From Flammeovirgaceae bacterium (GTDB lineage: Bacteria > Bacteroidota > Bacteroidia > Cytophagales > Cyclobacteriaceae), in contig JADJMA010000039.1 of the NCBI GenBank assembly GCA_016709845.1, positions 1 to 60,081 on the forward strand: a stretch of 60,081 nucleotides of DNA, given 5' to 3'. Positions within the stretch are counted from its first letter, which is position 1. Each line of letters begins with the position of its first letter. Positions 11,373 through 20,681 of the stretch are shown here, in pieces. The notes under the pieces were generated by a model, which did not search any database, had not been told where the DNA came from, and worked only from the letters and a program-made list of their open reading frames with translations. Position numbers and translations under genes: made by a program.

Positions 11373-11920
11373 ATGCGCATTTTTTGTTACTGATTCTATC
11401 TATGCCCCTTTGCGCACAGTCTGTTAAAACGGATTACGATACCCAAACCGATTTTAAAAAATTTAAAACCTACGCCTGGCTCGCTCCCGGTGATAGCGTA
11501 TTGAATCGCGAGCGTCTCGATAAAGTGTATGGCGGCACGATAACCTATGTTGCTAATCAGGAATTAAAAAGCCGTGGACTAAAAATAGACACCTTGCAAC
11601 CCGATGCTATTTTTGTTTTTTACACCAGCGTAGAAGAAATAATAAAATATTCACAAAGTCCCACACTAAGTGTTGGCGTTGGTGTAGCAGGACCCGGATA
11701 TTATATGGGTGGTTCGGTTCCTGTAGCTGGTGGCAATATTACAGAAACCAGTATGGAAGATGGCAGCTTAAAGTATTCGATGTATGATACGCAGACTAAA
11801 AACCTGGTGTGGTCAGGGAAAATACAAAAAACATTTAATAGGGCTGATGATATCCCGAAAATACTGAGTGATTACACTACTCGGATTTTTAAGAAATTAC
11901 CTATTAAGAAAAAAAAGTAA
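11373..11920 (+). CDS. DUF4136 secreted protein
   Basis: A DUF4136 protein has a conserved start VKTDYDTQTDFKKFKTYAW, a middle DTLQPDAIFVFY and a C-terminal MYDTQTKNLVWSGK. Members are secreted or lipid-anchored proteins of unknown role. The ATG at 11373 reads into a stop, but one more T in the six-T run at 11380-11385 gives MRIFLLLILSMPLCAQ, a normal signal peptide. I therefore place the start at 11373 with a homopolymer error. A frameshifted paralogue lies at 21923-22525. Confidence 0.8.
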
Positions 11921-11983
11921 GCATTGGTTATCTCTAAATCCTAAACCGTTGATATCCAAGTTTAAAAGAAAAGGCGATTATTC

Positions 11984-12373
11984 ATGATGCTGCTGCTCCT
12001 CAAGATATCGCTTGTTATTTTCATAGCCGGGAATTTATTTGAAATGGGGTTGCTCATGAATCCCCAAGCTGCTATTAGCGGGTTGCGTAATTATCGGTTT
12101 GTAAGCTACACCTTACTTTGCATCAACGTATTGGCTGCCTTGATCATCTTATTCGGTACGTTAAAATTCTTATCCTATGGGTTAGGCCTGGGCTTAGAAC
12201 CCAACCAGAAAATTGTACTTAGCATGGGTGTAACTACCCGTAACCTGGGCGCTTCCGTAGCTCCACTCCTCTCATTACCCGTGGCAGATGAAAAAACAAT
12301 TGTAATAATCGTGTTGGGGGCACCGGTTATGATTGGGGCCGCATTACTTCATGCCAAATTTATACATCGTTAG
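11984..12373 (+). CDS. Bile acid:Na+ symporter family protein with in-frame central deletion
   Basis: Only 129 residues, against about 290-300 in the family. The first ~50 residues (KISLVIFIAGNLFEMGLLMNP ... FVSYTL) match the family's first two helices. The last ~60 (GLGLEPNQKIVLSMGVTTRNLGASVAPLL ... VLGAPV) match its last helices, including the conserved TRN motif. The joint lies near residues 50-70, so about 150-170 residues are missing with the frame preserved. The remaining protein cannot form the ten-helix transporter. It is either a real deletion remnant or an assembly collapse. Confidence 0.6.
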   Translation: MMLLLLKISLVIFIAGNLFEMGLLMNPQAAISGLRNYRFVSYTLLCINVLAALIILFGTLKFLSYGLGLGLEPNQKIVLSMGVTTRNLGASVAPLLSLPVADEKTIVIIVLGAPVMIGAALLHAKFIHR

Positions 12374-12567
12374 GAAGCTAACGGGTAGTATAATCGATTG
12401 CGCGAGAACTCTCTGCATGATATATTTTGGGAGCCCGTAGAAAATCCGTTCCGATTTTCTCAAAACAAATATTAATATTTGCATTCTATGATGCTAAATA
12501 TGTATGGACATCATTCTTGAATTCATAAATAGTTTATAAACTTAGGGTTCTATTTGTTAACTGCCTG

Positions 12568-13744
12568 ATGATAAGAAGTTATCTAATCTATTTCTTGCTC
12601 ACACTTTTAGGCTTGCCCTACAAGCACAAGTCGTTGATTCAATGCAAGTAGATGTGGTAGATGTGGTGGTTGGAAGAAAGAAAATTGAGGCAACAAACAC
12701 CATCCGGGACAAACGGAAAGTACACTTTTCAGTCTTACCGGCCCCGTAACTGCGCCCGGTGGTGGGCGGGTTGTTATAACGCCCATCAACGGTGCCTTGA
12801 CTTTAGGTCATTCGAAAACGACCAATCTTTCAAACGTATATTTACTTCCCTTTACTGACTTCTCGAGTAAATACGGACTATTCTTACGCCATAACATTTG
12901 GTTACCCAACAATTCCTGGAATCTTATTGGTGATTACAGATTAACTCACTATCCCCAATATGTTTGGGGCCTAGGTGGCAACTCGCGAGAATTTGAGCGA
13001 TCGTTAGTAGACACCGATTATACCAGAATTTACCAAACTGTGTTACTTAAACTTTCAGAAAAGTGGTTTATCGGACCTGGCTACGCCCTTGACTATAGTT
13101 ACAATATTGAAGAAACTGAAATTGGTTATATCTCCAATCTTGAAAATTATCCGGTAGAAACAACGGACCCATCAGTCGCTTCAGGACTAACAGCCAATAT
13201 TGTTTACGATGGTCGGTACAACGCGATTAATCCACCGAAGGGTGCGTACTTTATCGCCTCCTGGCGAATAAACTCAAAAGCATTAGGCAGCGATACAGAC
13301 TATCAATCCTTATTTATTGATGCTCGGAAATATTTTCCAATCGATAGGAACAAAGGAAACATTCTGGCCGTTCGAAGTTACTACTGGACTATTCTCTCTG
13401 GCGAGGTTCCCTACTTATACTTGCCATCTACCAACTGGGCTCCGGCAACGGGTATAGCCAGTCGGGGATTTCAGGCAGGTCGGTATCGCTCTAATGCCAT
13501 GCTTTATGGAGAAGCAGAGGAAAGAGTAAACCTTACAAACAATGGCCTCTTTGGCTTAGTAGCCTTTGCAAACATTTCTTCAGCTTCCGAATTTGATACG
13601 CAACACTTCAGATACTGGAAATTAGGCGCTGGGCTTGGCCTTCGTACCAAACTGAATAAATATTCCAATACAAACTTTGCTCTTGACTTTGGATTTAGCT
13701 CAAATTTCTGGAGCGTCTGGGTAAACATTGGTGAAATGTTTTAA
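12568..13744 (+). CDS. BamA/TamA-like outer-membrane barrel protein (surface antigen family), two frameshifts
   Basis: After a signal peptide (MIRSYLIYFLLTLLGLP then LQAQ) comes a short linker, VVVGRKKIEATN. A 16-strand-type barrel domain follows, as in Bac_surface_Ag proteins, with strand motifs such as YVWGLGGNS, GLTANIVYDGRYN and the barrel-loop signature GFQAGRYRS. The final residue is phenylalanine, as expected for a BAM substrate. The reading frame shifts once at GCCCTACAA (~12616) and once at CCGGCCCCGTAAC (~12745). No POTRA repeats are visible, so this is not the essential BamA. Role unknown. Confidence 0.75.
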
Positions 13745-13871
13745 TCATTGTTTGTACCTAATTTTGATACCCGTACTCTTACAGCCAGTGTTATAAAAAT
13801 TTTACTTTGCTCACGATTCCAAATTATCCGAACTGGATTATTTATACATTTACAAGTAACCTGTAAAGAAT

Positions 13872-15428
13872 ATGAAAATAGTATCAGCACTTTCAATCCT
13901 ATTACTCATTGGCTGTAATTCACCAAAACCAAGTCCGGACACGGTATCACATTCAGTAAATGCATATTCCATTCCACATTTTACTGATTCAACCTCTTTT
14001 AGTAGAATGCAAAATGCATTTCCAATCCTTGATAAAATTTATAGCGAGTATGCTGCGAAGAATCGTTTCCCCGCTATCAGCTACGGAATTATTGCCGGTG
14101 GGCAATTGGTTTACTCGGGTAGTGTGGGAACTTCCAATCTGGCTTTAAAAACACCAGCCACAGCTAAATCTCTTTTTAGGATTGCTTCCATGAGCAAAAG
14201 TTTTACGGCTATGTCGATATTAAAACTCCGCGATGAAGGGAAGCTTTTGTTGACTGATCCTGTTTCGAAATATATTCCCGAAATGAACGGTGCCGGTGCC
14301 CTCACTACCGATGCACCCGCTATTACGATACAGAATCTACTGACTATGTCTGCAGGTTTTCCGGAAGATAATCCGTGGGGAGATCGGCAACTGGATGCAA
14401 CCTATGAGGAATTATTAAAGCAAATCAGTCAGGGGATTTCATTCTCAAATGTACCCGGGGTCTCGTATGAATACAGTAACCTTGGCTTTGCCTTACTGGG
14501 TAGAATAATCTCGCAGGTTTCAGGAATTCCCTATCAAAAGTACATTACCGAAAACATTATGAAACCCATTGGGATGAATGATTCCAAATGGGAGTATACT
14601 GAAGTTTCTGCGGAGAAACTTGCGTTAGGTTATTTATGGCAAGACGATCAATGGGTAGACGTGCCGCTACTGCATGACGGTGCTTATGGTGCGATGGGTG
14701 GGTTAATTTGTTCTATCGAAGATTTTAGTAAATACGTAGCCTTGCATTTAGATGCCTGGCCGCCACGCAATACACCTGAAACCGGACCGGTGAAAAGAAG
14801 TTCCATTCGTGAGATGCACCAACCCTGGCGTTTCAATACCATTTTTGCCGATGCAAGAACACGCAGTGGCGAGTTGTGCCCTGCTGCCGCTGGGTATGGA
14901 TATGGTTTAGGTTGGCGAAAAGATTGTAACGGACTTGTTCGTATTTCGCATAGTGGTGGCTTGCCTGGATTTGGTAGTGAATGGCGCATCTATCCTGAAT
15001 ATGGAATCGGAATAGTTTCATTCAGCAATCATACGTATGGCGCACCGAGTCTCGCTAATGCCATGGCGTTGGATACACTGATATCCTTAGCCGGATTAAA
15101 ACCGCGGGTAGTATCACCTTCAGACATTTTAAAGCAACGACAAACTGAAATTGTAAAATTATTACCAGCCTGGAACGAGAAATTCACAAACATTTTTGCT
15201 GAAAATTTCTTTATGGATGAATCTCTGGAACGCAGGAAAATTGAAACGCAAAAGATGTATGATGAAGTAGGCACTGTTCTTTCTGTGCAAGAAGCACATC
15301 CTGAGAATCAACTTCGCGGAAGCTTTTTAATTCTAGGTGAAAAGAAAAACCTCCGGGTATTCTTTACTCTTACGCCCGAGCCTCAAGCATTGATTCAGCA
15401 ATTAGATTTGGAGTTAGTCGACAAATAA
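13872..15428 (+). CDS. Beta-lactamase-fold serine hydrolase lipoprotein (class C/DD-peptidase superfamily)
   Basis: 518 residues, intact. Lipobox LLIGC at the N-terminus (Cys15). Catalytic elements of the superfamily are all present: SxxK as SMSK (residues 106-109), YxN as YSN (201-203) and the third motif HSGG (360-363) in place of KTG. The HSG form is typical of esterases, D-aminopeptidases and AmpH-like enzymes rather than true AmpC beta-lactamases. A C-terminal lipocalin-like extension of ~120 residues follows. Likely a periplasm-facing lipoprotein acting on an ester or peptide. Resistance activity should not be inferred. Confidence 0.85.
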   Translation: MKIVSALSILLLIGCNSPKPSPDTVSHSVNAYSIPHFTDSTSFSRMQNAFPILDKIYSEYAAKNRFPAISYGIIAGGQLVYSGSVGTSNLALKTPATAKSLFRIASMSKSFTAMSILKLRDEGKLLLTDPVSKYIPEMNGAGALTTDAPAITIQNLLTMSAGFPEDNPWGDRQLDATYEELLKQISQGISFSNVPGVSYEYSNLGFALLGRIISQVSGIPYQKYITENIMKPIGMNDSKWEYTEVSAEKLALGYLWQDDQWVDVPLLHDGAYGAMGGLICSIEDFSKYVALHLDAWPPRNTPETGPVKRSSIREMHQPWRFNTIFADARTRSGELCPAAAGYGYGLGWRKDCNGLVRISHSGGLPGFGSEWRIYPEYGIGIVSFSNHTYGAPSLANAMALDTLISLAGLKPRVVSPSDILKQRQTEIVKLLPAWNEKFTNIFAENFFMDESLERRKIETQKMYDEVGTVLSVQEAHPENQLRGSFLILGEKKNLRVFFTLTPEPQALIQQLDLELVDK

Positions 15429-15462
15429 AAATTAATAAGTAATCGCTCAACTAATAAAGCTC

Positions 15463-16178
15463 ATGAAAAAAGTATTCTTCATCGTAATAATCTATGGGCT
15501 TTTAGCATCCACTCTTCCGGCTAAGGGCCAGGTGATTATTTCATTATTATTTGGCGAAAAATTAAACTCACCTAAAATTGAATTTGGGCTAACAGGCGGA
15601 CTGAATCGGTCGTACTTTCAGGGCATGAGTAATTCCGAGGGACTTAATAACTTCAATCTCGGATTTTATTTTCATATCCTGTTAAAGAATCAGTCCTATT
15701 TAAGTACAGGCGTATTGGTAAAATCAAACGTGGGAGCCACAGGAATGTCCACCTATTCTTTTGGCAATCCGGATTTTGACAACCTCTATCAAAATGGTGA
15801 GCTTACTACCAAAGTAGATTATTTTTATGTGCCGATTATGTTTCATCAACGATTCAATAACCGGTGGTATGTGGAGGCAGGGCTGCAACCGGGGCTACGA
15901 AGTAAAGCAAAGGACATTTTTTGAAACCGATCTTCAAGGGGGTGATCTTTCTTACTCCATTGACACTCGGGATGACTACAAACGATTAGATGCAGGATTG
16001 ATTGGCGGGCTGGGATATAAATTCAGAAAAGAAATTAAAAGTATGAGTGTGGGAGTCCATTATTACCAAGGTCTTGTTGATATTACAAAGCTGAGACTTC
16101 CAATATTAAAACGCATCGCTCTATGTGTTTATGAGAGTGCCGATTGGCGCCAGCAAAGAGACTAAGAAAGGTAAATAG
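15463..16178 (+). CDS. PorT-like outer-membrane beta-barrel protein, frameshifts
   Basis: Signal peptide MKKVFFIVIIYGLLASTLPAKGQ. The mature part is an eight-strand-type barrel (GLTGGLNRSYFQG, STGVLVKSN, WYVEAGLQPG, GLIGGLGYKF). A frameshift near 15922 (six-T run) and another near 16128 are needed. With the second, the protein ends VPIGASKETKKGK with a stop at 16178. Members of this group are abundant in Bacteroidota, and some serve in type IX secretion, but most have no known role. It follows the serine hydrolase by 34 bases and could share its transcript. Confidence 0.7.
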
Positions 16179-16246
16179 AGTAGTCAACATATTTCATTTT
16201 ATTATTCCTGAATAATAATTTTACAGATTAAAAATTCAATATCCAC

Positions 16247-16624
16247 ATGATCAATCGGTACGCAGGCGAGATTCACATCAATCCCATACGAATTTTAAGA
16301 AATGATGATTTTAATAATGACGGGCACATTAAAGATATTGATGCAACACTTAAACAGGTTATTGATCTTAATCAAAAAATCGGTGACCGAATAAAGCAAT
16401 TGAATACCTGGTTACAAAACTCAAAAGGACATGGAGCCATTCAGTTTCACTTTGCCGATGGAGGCTACATTAGTGTAAAAGGCTTGGCGGATGATCAACT
16501 CAAACAACTTGCCGCGAAGGGTTTAGTTGAATTGTTTGACTATGCCACGGAGAAAGGATGGGTAAAAAAATACGGACCTCAGTTTGGATTGATCTGGGAA
16601 AATGGTCGGGCCATAGAAATTTAA
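16247..16624 (+). CDS. Hypothetical protein, 125 residues
   Basis: Soluble and mixed in charge, with no signal peptide. It contains a helical first half (DIDATLKQVIDLNQKIGDRI) and a beta/alpha second half with FADGGYISVKG and EKGWVKKYGPQFGLIWENGR. I do not recognise a family. The frame is clean, and codon use resembles the neighbouring genes. Confidence 0.6.
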   Translation: MINRYAGEIHINPIRILRNDDFNNDGHIKDIDATLKQVIDLNQKIGDRIKQLNTWLQNSKGHGAIQFHFADGGYISVKGLADDQLKQLAAKGLVELFDYATEKGWVKKYGPQFGLIWENGRAIEI

Positions 16625-16645
16625 CCAGCAAACGGTTTATTCGAT

Positions 16646-16741
16646 TTATCCTGTGAAGCTGATCATTACATAAGCGACCAGTCCGATAATAAGTAATGAA
16701 AAAGCAATATCCCAAAAATTATAACTGCTGCGGTTAGCCAT
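16646..16741 (-). CDS. Small single-helix membrane protein, 31 residues
   Basis: The frame ATG at 16741 to TAA at 16646 encodes MANRSSYNFWDIAFSLLIIG followed by a short hydrophobic stretch (LVAYVMISFTG). It has a polar, basic start, an aromatic interface (YNFWD) and one ~20-residue hydrophobic helix, the usual layout of a bacterial micro-membrane protein. It lies convergent with the gene ending at 16624 and upstream of no other gene on its strand. The ribosome-binding site is weak (AAGAG about 7 bases upstream). It is supported only by composition and layout. Confidence 0.45.
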   Translation of the reverse strand: MANRSSYNFWDIAFSLLIIGLVAYVMISFTG

Positions 16742-16814
16742 CTTTTGCTCTTCACTTAAGATTGCAAAGAGTCACATTTGTAAACCCTACCAACACTGCT
16801 TCGTACCCCAAAAA

Positions 16815-16843
16815 AATAATCGCAGCTTAAGGCTGCGATTATT
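16815..16843 (-). terminator. Intrinsic terminator behind the 16872-17541 gene
   Basis: A perfect 12-bp stem (AATAATCGCAGC and its complement) with the loop TTAAG. On the minus strand it runs into a T tract. Confidence 0.85.
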
Positions 16844-16871
16844 AAACAAAATCATTAGCGATGTGAAATTC

Positions 16872-17541
16872 TTAACGTCCTGCGTAGATACTACTATATC
16901 CTGGTCGTTTGTTTTGCAGGTAAAAATCAAAGTCATCCTCCCAGTAATCAACGCCTTGTATTCGCGCATCGGCAAAATTAACCTGATACATAAAGTCTGG
17001 TACCCGTGAGGTTAACACCCAGTTTCCGCCTGTCCACGCCACGAACGCATTCCGATAACAATCGTAATAAAGATTATAGTCACGATAATAGATATAACGG
17101 GTATTGTATCGGTTTCCATAAACCGGAGCCCATAGGGGGCGGTTATATCTGTAATAATTATAGGTTACTCTTCTGGTTCGATGATCATTCCAATACTGAT
17201 ACTTGTATCGCATGGGTTGATGCTGATAAGCTTCACGTTGATTATCATTTCTCTTATTTTCGTGATGCGTATCATTTCCACCTCTATCCTGCGATTGATT
17301 ACCGGCTCCTCTATCCGAATTACGATTATCTTTCTGCGTATTCTGCGCTGGACGATTAACCCTGATCTTCACTTCGTTGATCAACTCTTTGTTTGGGTTC
17401 CATACGAGGAATCGCCTGCTCCCGTCTACTTCGTTCTTCCCGATCGAAGCGATCTTTGCTTTGAGCCAACAAACTTTCGGTAGCCATACCTAAAAACAAA
17501 ATCGCAGCTCCCATACCTAACATTTTTGTTCTTGTTTTCAT
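16872..17541 (-). CDS. Secreted Tyr/Arg-rich protein, one frameshift
   Basis: The start is placed at 17541, where MKTRTKMLGMGAAILFLGMA begins a signal peptide; an upstream in-frame methionine adds only a non-signal extension. The sequence then runs through a charged stretch (DRFDREERSRREQ), shifts frame near 17372, and continues through Gln/Asn/Arg-rich sequence. It ends in a domain dense in Tyr, Arg and Trp (NDHRTRRVTYNYYRYNRPLW; later NAFVAWTGGNWVLTSRVPDF). The last part resembles a widespread Bacteroidota secreted module of unknown function. A surface or periplasmic location is inferred. Confidence 0.65.
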
Positions 17542-17747
17542 AACCCAATTGTTTAGTGAAACTGAAAAGCATTTTGCTTTCAATACTGTTTACGCAAGGG
17601 TTGTGCCAAAGGCTGGAAGGTAGGTTTGGTAGTTATGCCAGCCGGTGTTTAAATGAAAGGTTGGGGTCGTTGATATTGACCGCATATCACTTTTTTAAAT
17701 TTATAATCGCCCTATTTAGTATTTTGGATTCCGTTAAAAACCTATTT

Positions 17748-19253
17748 ATGAAAAAGATTCTCATAGTACTGATTTGCCTATCCCACGCAACTCTGACGTA
17801 CGCTCAGGAAAAGTCAAAGGAAGCTGATAAACCCATTCCACAAGCCGAAGTGTCGACCACCCAGCAAAGTGTAAAAATTAATGGCGTAACCATTCCATTA
17901 ACTGCTAAAGCAGGAACCATGCTCATGCGCGATGAGAATAATGAACCCATTGCCCTTTTTGGATTTACCAGTTATACCAAGGATTGTGCTTCGAATCGTC
18001 CCATCATTTTCTCCTACAACGGTGGGCCGGGATCATCCTCCTTCTGGTTGCATATGGGTGTAATGGGCCCAAAGCGTATCGTTGTCGATGATCCTAAGTT
18101 TATGCCGGCTGCACCCTACAAAATAGTTAACAATGATTATTCGCTACTCGACATAGCCGACATCGTAATGATGGATCCTGTGGGAACAGGCCTTAGCGTG
18201 CCAGTTGGAAAAGCCAAGTTTGAAGATTTCTGGGGTGTTGATCAGGATATCCGCAGTATGAGTTTATTCATACGGCAGTACCTGATTGAAAATGGCCGGA
18301 TGAACTCCCCTAAATTTTTATTAGGTGAAAGTTATGGCACCTTCCGCAATGCAGGAGTTATGAATAAATTGCTGGATCAGGGAATTGCATTGAATGGTGT
18401 GGTCATGGTTTCCTCTGTATTTGATTTGCGTACGTTAATATTTCCTCCCGGAGATGATCTTTCGTACATCGTTCATTTTCCTACTTACGCAGCAACAGCG
18501 TGGTATCACAACAAAATTTCAAATAAGCCAACCAGCGTTGATGCCTTTTTAAATGACATCCGCACGTTTACTGAAAAAGAATATATGCCAGCCTTGTATA
18601 AAGGCGATAAACTAACTGCTTCCGAGAAAAGTGCTATTGCTGGAAAACTCGCTAGCTACACCGGCCTCACAAAAGAGTATTGGATCAGGGCCGACCTACG
18701 CGTACAAGCAGGGGAATTTTTTCAGGAGTTATTACGTGACGAAGGAAATACCGTTGGTCGCCTCGACTCGCGTTACAAGGGAATAAATCAAGATCTGCTT
18801 AGCCAGTTTGCCGAGTACGATCCACAAAGTAGTGCCATCTCATCGGCTTATACTTCGGGGTTTCTCCATTATTTTCATAATGACTTAAAGGTTAACAAGA
18901 ATCTTACTTATGCTACCAGTGCAGGCAGCCGGCCAGGATTTAAATGGGACTGGAGTCATACAGGAAATGCAAGGTGGGGCACGCAAGCTTCAATCACTAC
19001 AGCGATTGATATGGCCGAGGCAATGTCGAAAGACCCGCACGTAAAGGTTTTGATCTTAAATGGAATTTATGATATAGCCACTGTTTTCTATGGTGTGGAA
19101 TATACCATCGACCACATGGGCTTACCCAAAGAAATTAAAGACAATATTATTATGAAATACTATGAGGCTGGCCACATGATGTATATACACCAACCCTCGT
19201 TAGAAAAATTCAGAAAAGATGTGAGTGAGTTTATTCAATCTTCGTTGAAGTAG
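17748..19253 (+). CDS. Secreted serine carboxypeptidase, peptidase family S10
   Basis: 501 residues, intact. Signal peptide MKKILIVLICLSHATLTYAQ; the frame is open far upstream of 17748, but only this ATG gives a signal sequence. Family hallmarks are the oxyanion motif NGGPGSSS (91-98), the nucleophile in GESYG (Ser195), the aspartate in NGIYD (Asp442) and the histidine in GHMMYIH (His476). Bacterial S10 enzymes remove C-terminal residues from peptides, here in the periplasm or outside the cell. It is flanked downstream by a short hairpin and then the aberrant homopolymer block. Confidence 0.9.
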   Translation: MKKILIVLICLSHATLTYAQEKSKEADKPIPQAEVSTTQQSVKINGVTIPLTAKAGTMLMRDENNEPIALFGFTSYTKDCASNRPIIFSYNGGPGSSSFWLHMGVMGPKRIVVDDPKFMPAAPYKIVNNDYSLLDIADIVMMDPVGTGLSVPVGKAKFEDFWGVDQDIRSMSLFIRQYLIENGRMNSPKFLLGESYGTFRNAGVMNKLLDQGIALNGVVMVSSVFDLRTLIFPPGDDLSYIVHFPTYAATAWYHNKISNKPTSVDAFLNDIRTFTEKEYMPALYKGDKLTASEKSAIAGKLASYTGLTKEYWIRADLRVQAGEFFQELLRDEGNTVGRLDSRYKGINQDLLSQFAEYDPQSSAISSAYTSGFLHYFHNDLKVNKNLTYATSAGSRPGFKWDWSHTGNARWGTQASITTAIDMAEAMSKDPHVKVLILNGIYDIATVFYGVEYTIDHMGLPKEIKDNIIMKYYEAGHMMYIHQPSLEKFRKDVSEFIQSSLK

Positions 19254-19310
19254 CGTAAACACTTTTCATTCCCTATACAGAGTTGCCGTTAGGCTTTTCT
19301 TACTAAAATG

Positions 19311-19334
19311 CTGTCAGGTTGAAAAACCTGACGG
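19311..19334. repeat. GTCAGGTT hairpin repeat, copy 1
   Basis: Contains GTCAGGTTGAAAAACCTGAC, an inverted repeat with an 8-bp stem. A second, nearly identical copy is at 55747-55770. It may act as a terminator for the S10 gene, but with no T run after it I list it as a dispersed intergenic repeat. Confidence 0.65.
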
Positions 19335-19369
19335 ATCTGTTGCTTGGGAAGGGGTAAAAGAGGTTTTAA

Positions 19370-20015
19370 ATAAAAATTTTTTGGGGGTCTTTAAAGACAA
19401 AACCCCACCCAGACCACCCCCCCAGCGCGGGCGCATTCAAAAAAAAATGGGTGGGGGGCCCCCCCCCCCCCCCAAAAGAATAGCAACCCCCCTTTTTACA
19501 ACAAAAACGGGGGGCCGACAAAAGCCGGGGGGGGGGAGGGGGCGGGAAATCGGCACCCCTCCCCCCCGGGCCCAACCCCAGACCGACCCCCGGGGGGGGG
19601 GGCGGAGGGGAGGGGGGGGGGGTTTTCCACCAAGCCTCCCCCCCCCCCCCCCCCCCCCCCAGCAGAGGACCCAAGGGGAAGACGGCCCGAAAGGACCAAA
19701 GGCCCAGCAAAGAAACAAACAAAAAAAAAACGAGAGGGAAAAAAGAGGACCCAAAACCCCCCCCCCCCCCCCCAAAGGGGGGGGTCCTCGGGTGAAGGCC
19801 AAAACCCGGGATAACATTTAAATTCCGGTTAAAAGAAAAACCTTTTTTAAAAGAAAACGGGGAAAGGGGGAAGTTGGTGGAAACGCCCCCCCCTTAGGGG
19901 GAAAAAAGAGGGGGGGGGACAAATTCAGGCCCAAAAAAAAAGGCGAAATTTTTTGGGGGTGGGGGCAAGGGGGAAGGGGGGGAAAAAGGGGGCCCCCCCC
20001 GATGTCCTCATACTT
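19370..20015. other. Aberrant low-complexity block of C, G and A homopolymers
   Basis: About 640 bases made of long C runs (up to ~20), G runs and A runs, with almost no T between roughly 19500 and 19800. Any open frame here only yields poly-Pro/poly-Gly. It begins shortly after the S10 gene's hairpin repeat and ends abruptly at CCCCCCCCGATGTCCTCATAC, where ordinary AT-rich sequence resumes. No gene is called. Most likely a sequencing or consensus failure. Confidence 0.85.
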
Positions 20016-20107
20016 AATCAGATCACTAATAAATACTGCTGTCAGGTCTTTCAATTTGAAGCATACATCGATATTAAAAGTATTAATAGTCAAATAATTC
20101 TAATTCT

Positions 20108-20398
20108 TTACCTTCCGCTGAGTGGTGTATCAAAAATACCTACTGCAAGTTCTATCCAAATAAGGAAGAGCAGTAGTAGAATAGCGAGACAGATAACGAT
20201 TCGAAGCCTTCCTCCATTTACCTTTCTAAGTACAAGCTCACACGTTAGTCCTGTTACGAGTAGTAAAAAACCAGCAATAACAAAATCAAAAGGAGTCCAG
20301 GAAACTTCCTCGGTAAACTGCATGGCAATTAATGGTATGAGTAATAAGGCTACAATCACCACGAGGATGCCCATAAATCTTTTGTTATTCATTGACAA
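20108..20398 (-). CDS. Small membrane protein with three helices
   Basis: 96 residues. Three hydrophobic helices (about residues 8-28, 37-57 and 66-90) are separated by short polar loops with ELVLRKVNGGR between the second and third. The second methionine (MNNKRFMG) is an equally good start. Similar short proteins occur as single genes in many Bacteroidota, with no known function. The gene directly borders the homopolymer block, so its 3' context is unreliable. Confidence 0.65.
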   Translation of the reverse strand: MSMNNKRFMGILVVIVALLLIPLIAMQFTEEVSWTPFDFVIAGFLLLVTGLTCELVLRKVNGGRLRIVICLAILLLLFLIWIELAVGIFDTPLSGR

Positions 20399-20681
20399 AT
20401 ATCAGTTTTTTATTGGACTTAGGCGCCTAAGGCACTGAGTATCGAGGATCAGGTAAACCGTTAGAAAGAAAATTTATTGATCAATAAGATCGAGAAACTT
20501 GAAAAAATTAGATTAAACCTTTTATTACTTTCTTCAGAGAGACCTTTTGTTTGAGCGATACTATTTAAGAAGTCGGAATTTCTATTCAATTGAATTATGA
20601 CATAAATCATGTACTAATCCTCCCATATCTTATGGAATAAACTGAGCTATCCTGTAATTTTAACAAAATAGAAAACCAGCT

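Noticed and set aside
12568..13744. Essential BamA
   Set aside because: No POTRA repeats precede the barrel and the protein is less than half the BamA length.
13872..15428. AmpC-type beta-lactamase conferring resistance
   Set aside because: The third motif is HSGG instead of KTG and the protein has a C-terminal extension, which fits esterase or aminopeptidase relatives better.
19366..19821. Open frames encoding poly-Pro/poly-Gly proteins on both strands
   Set aside because: They arise only from the C and G homopolymers and have no start context or protein-like composition.
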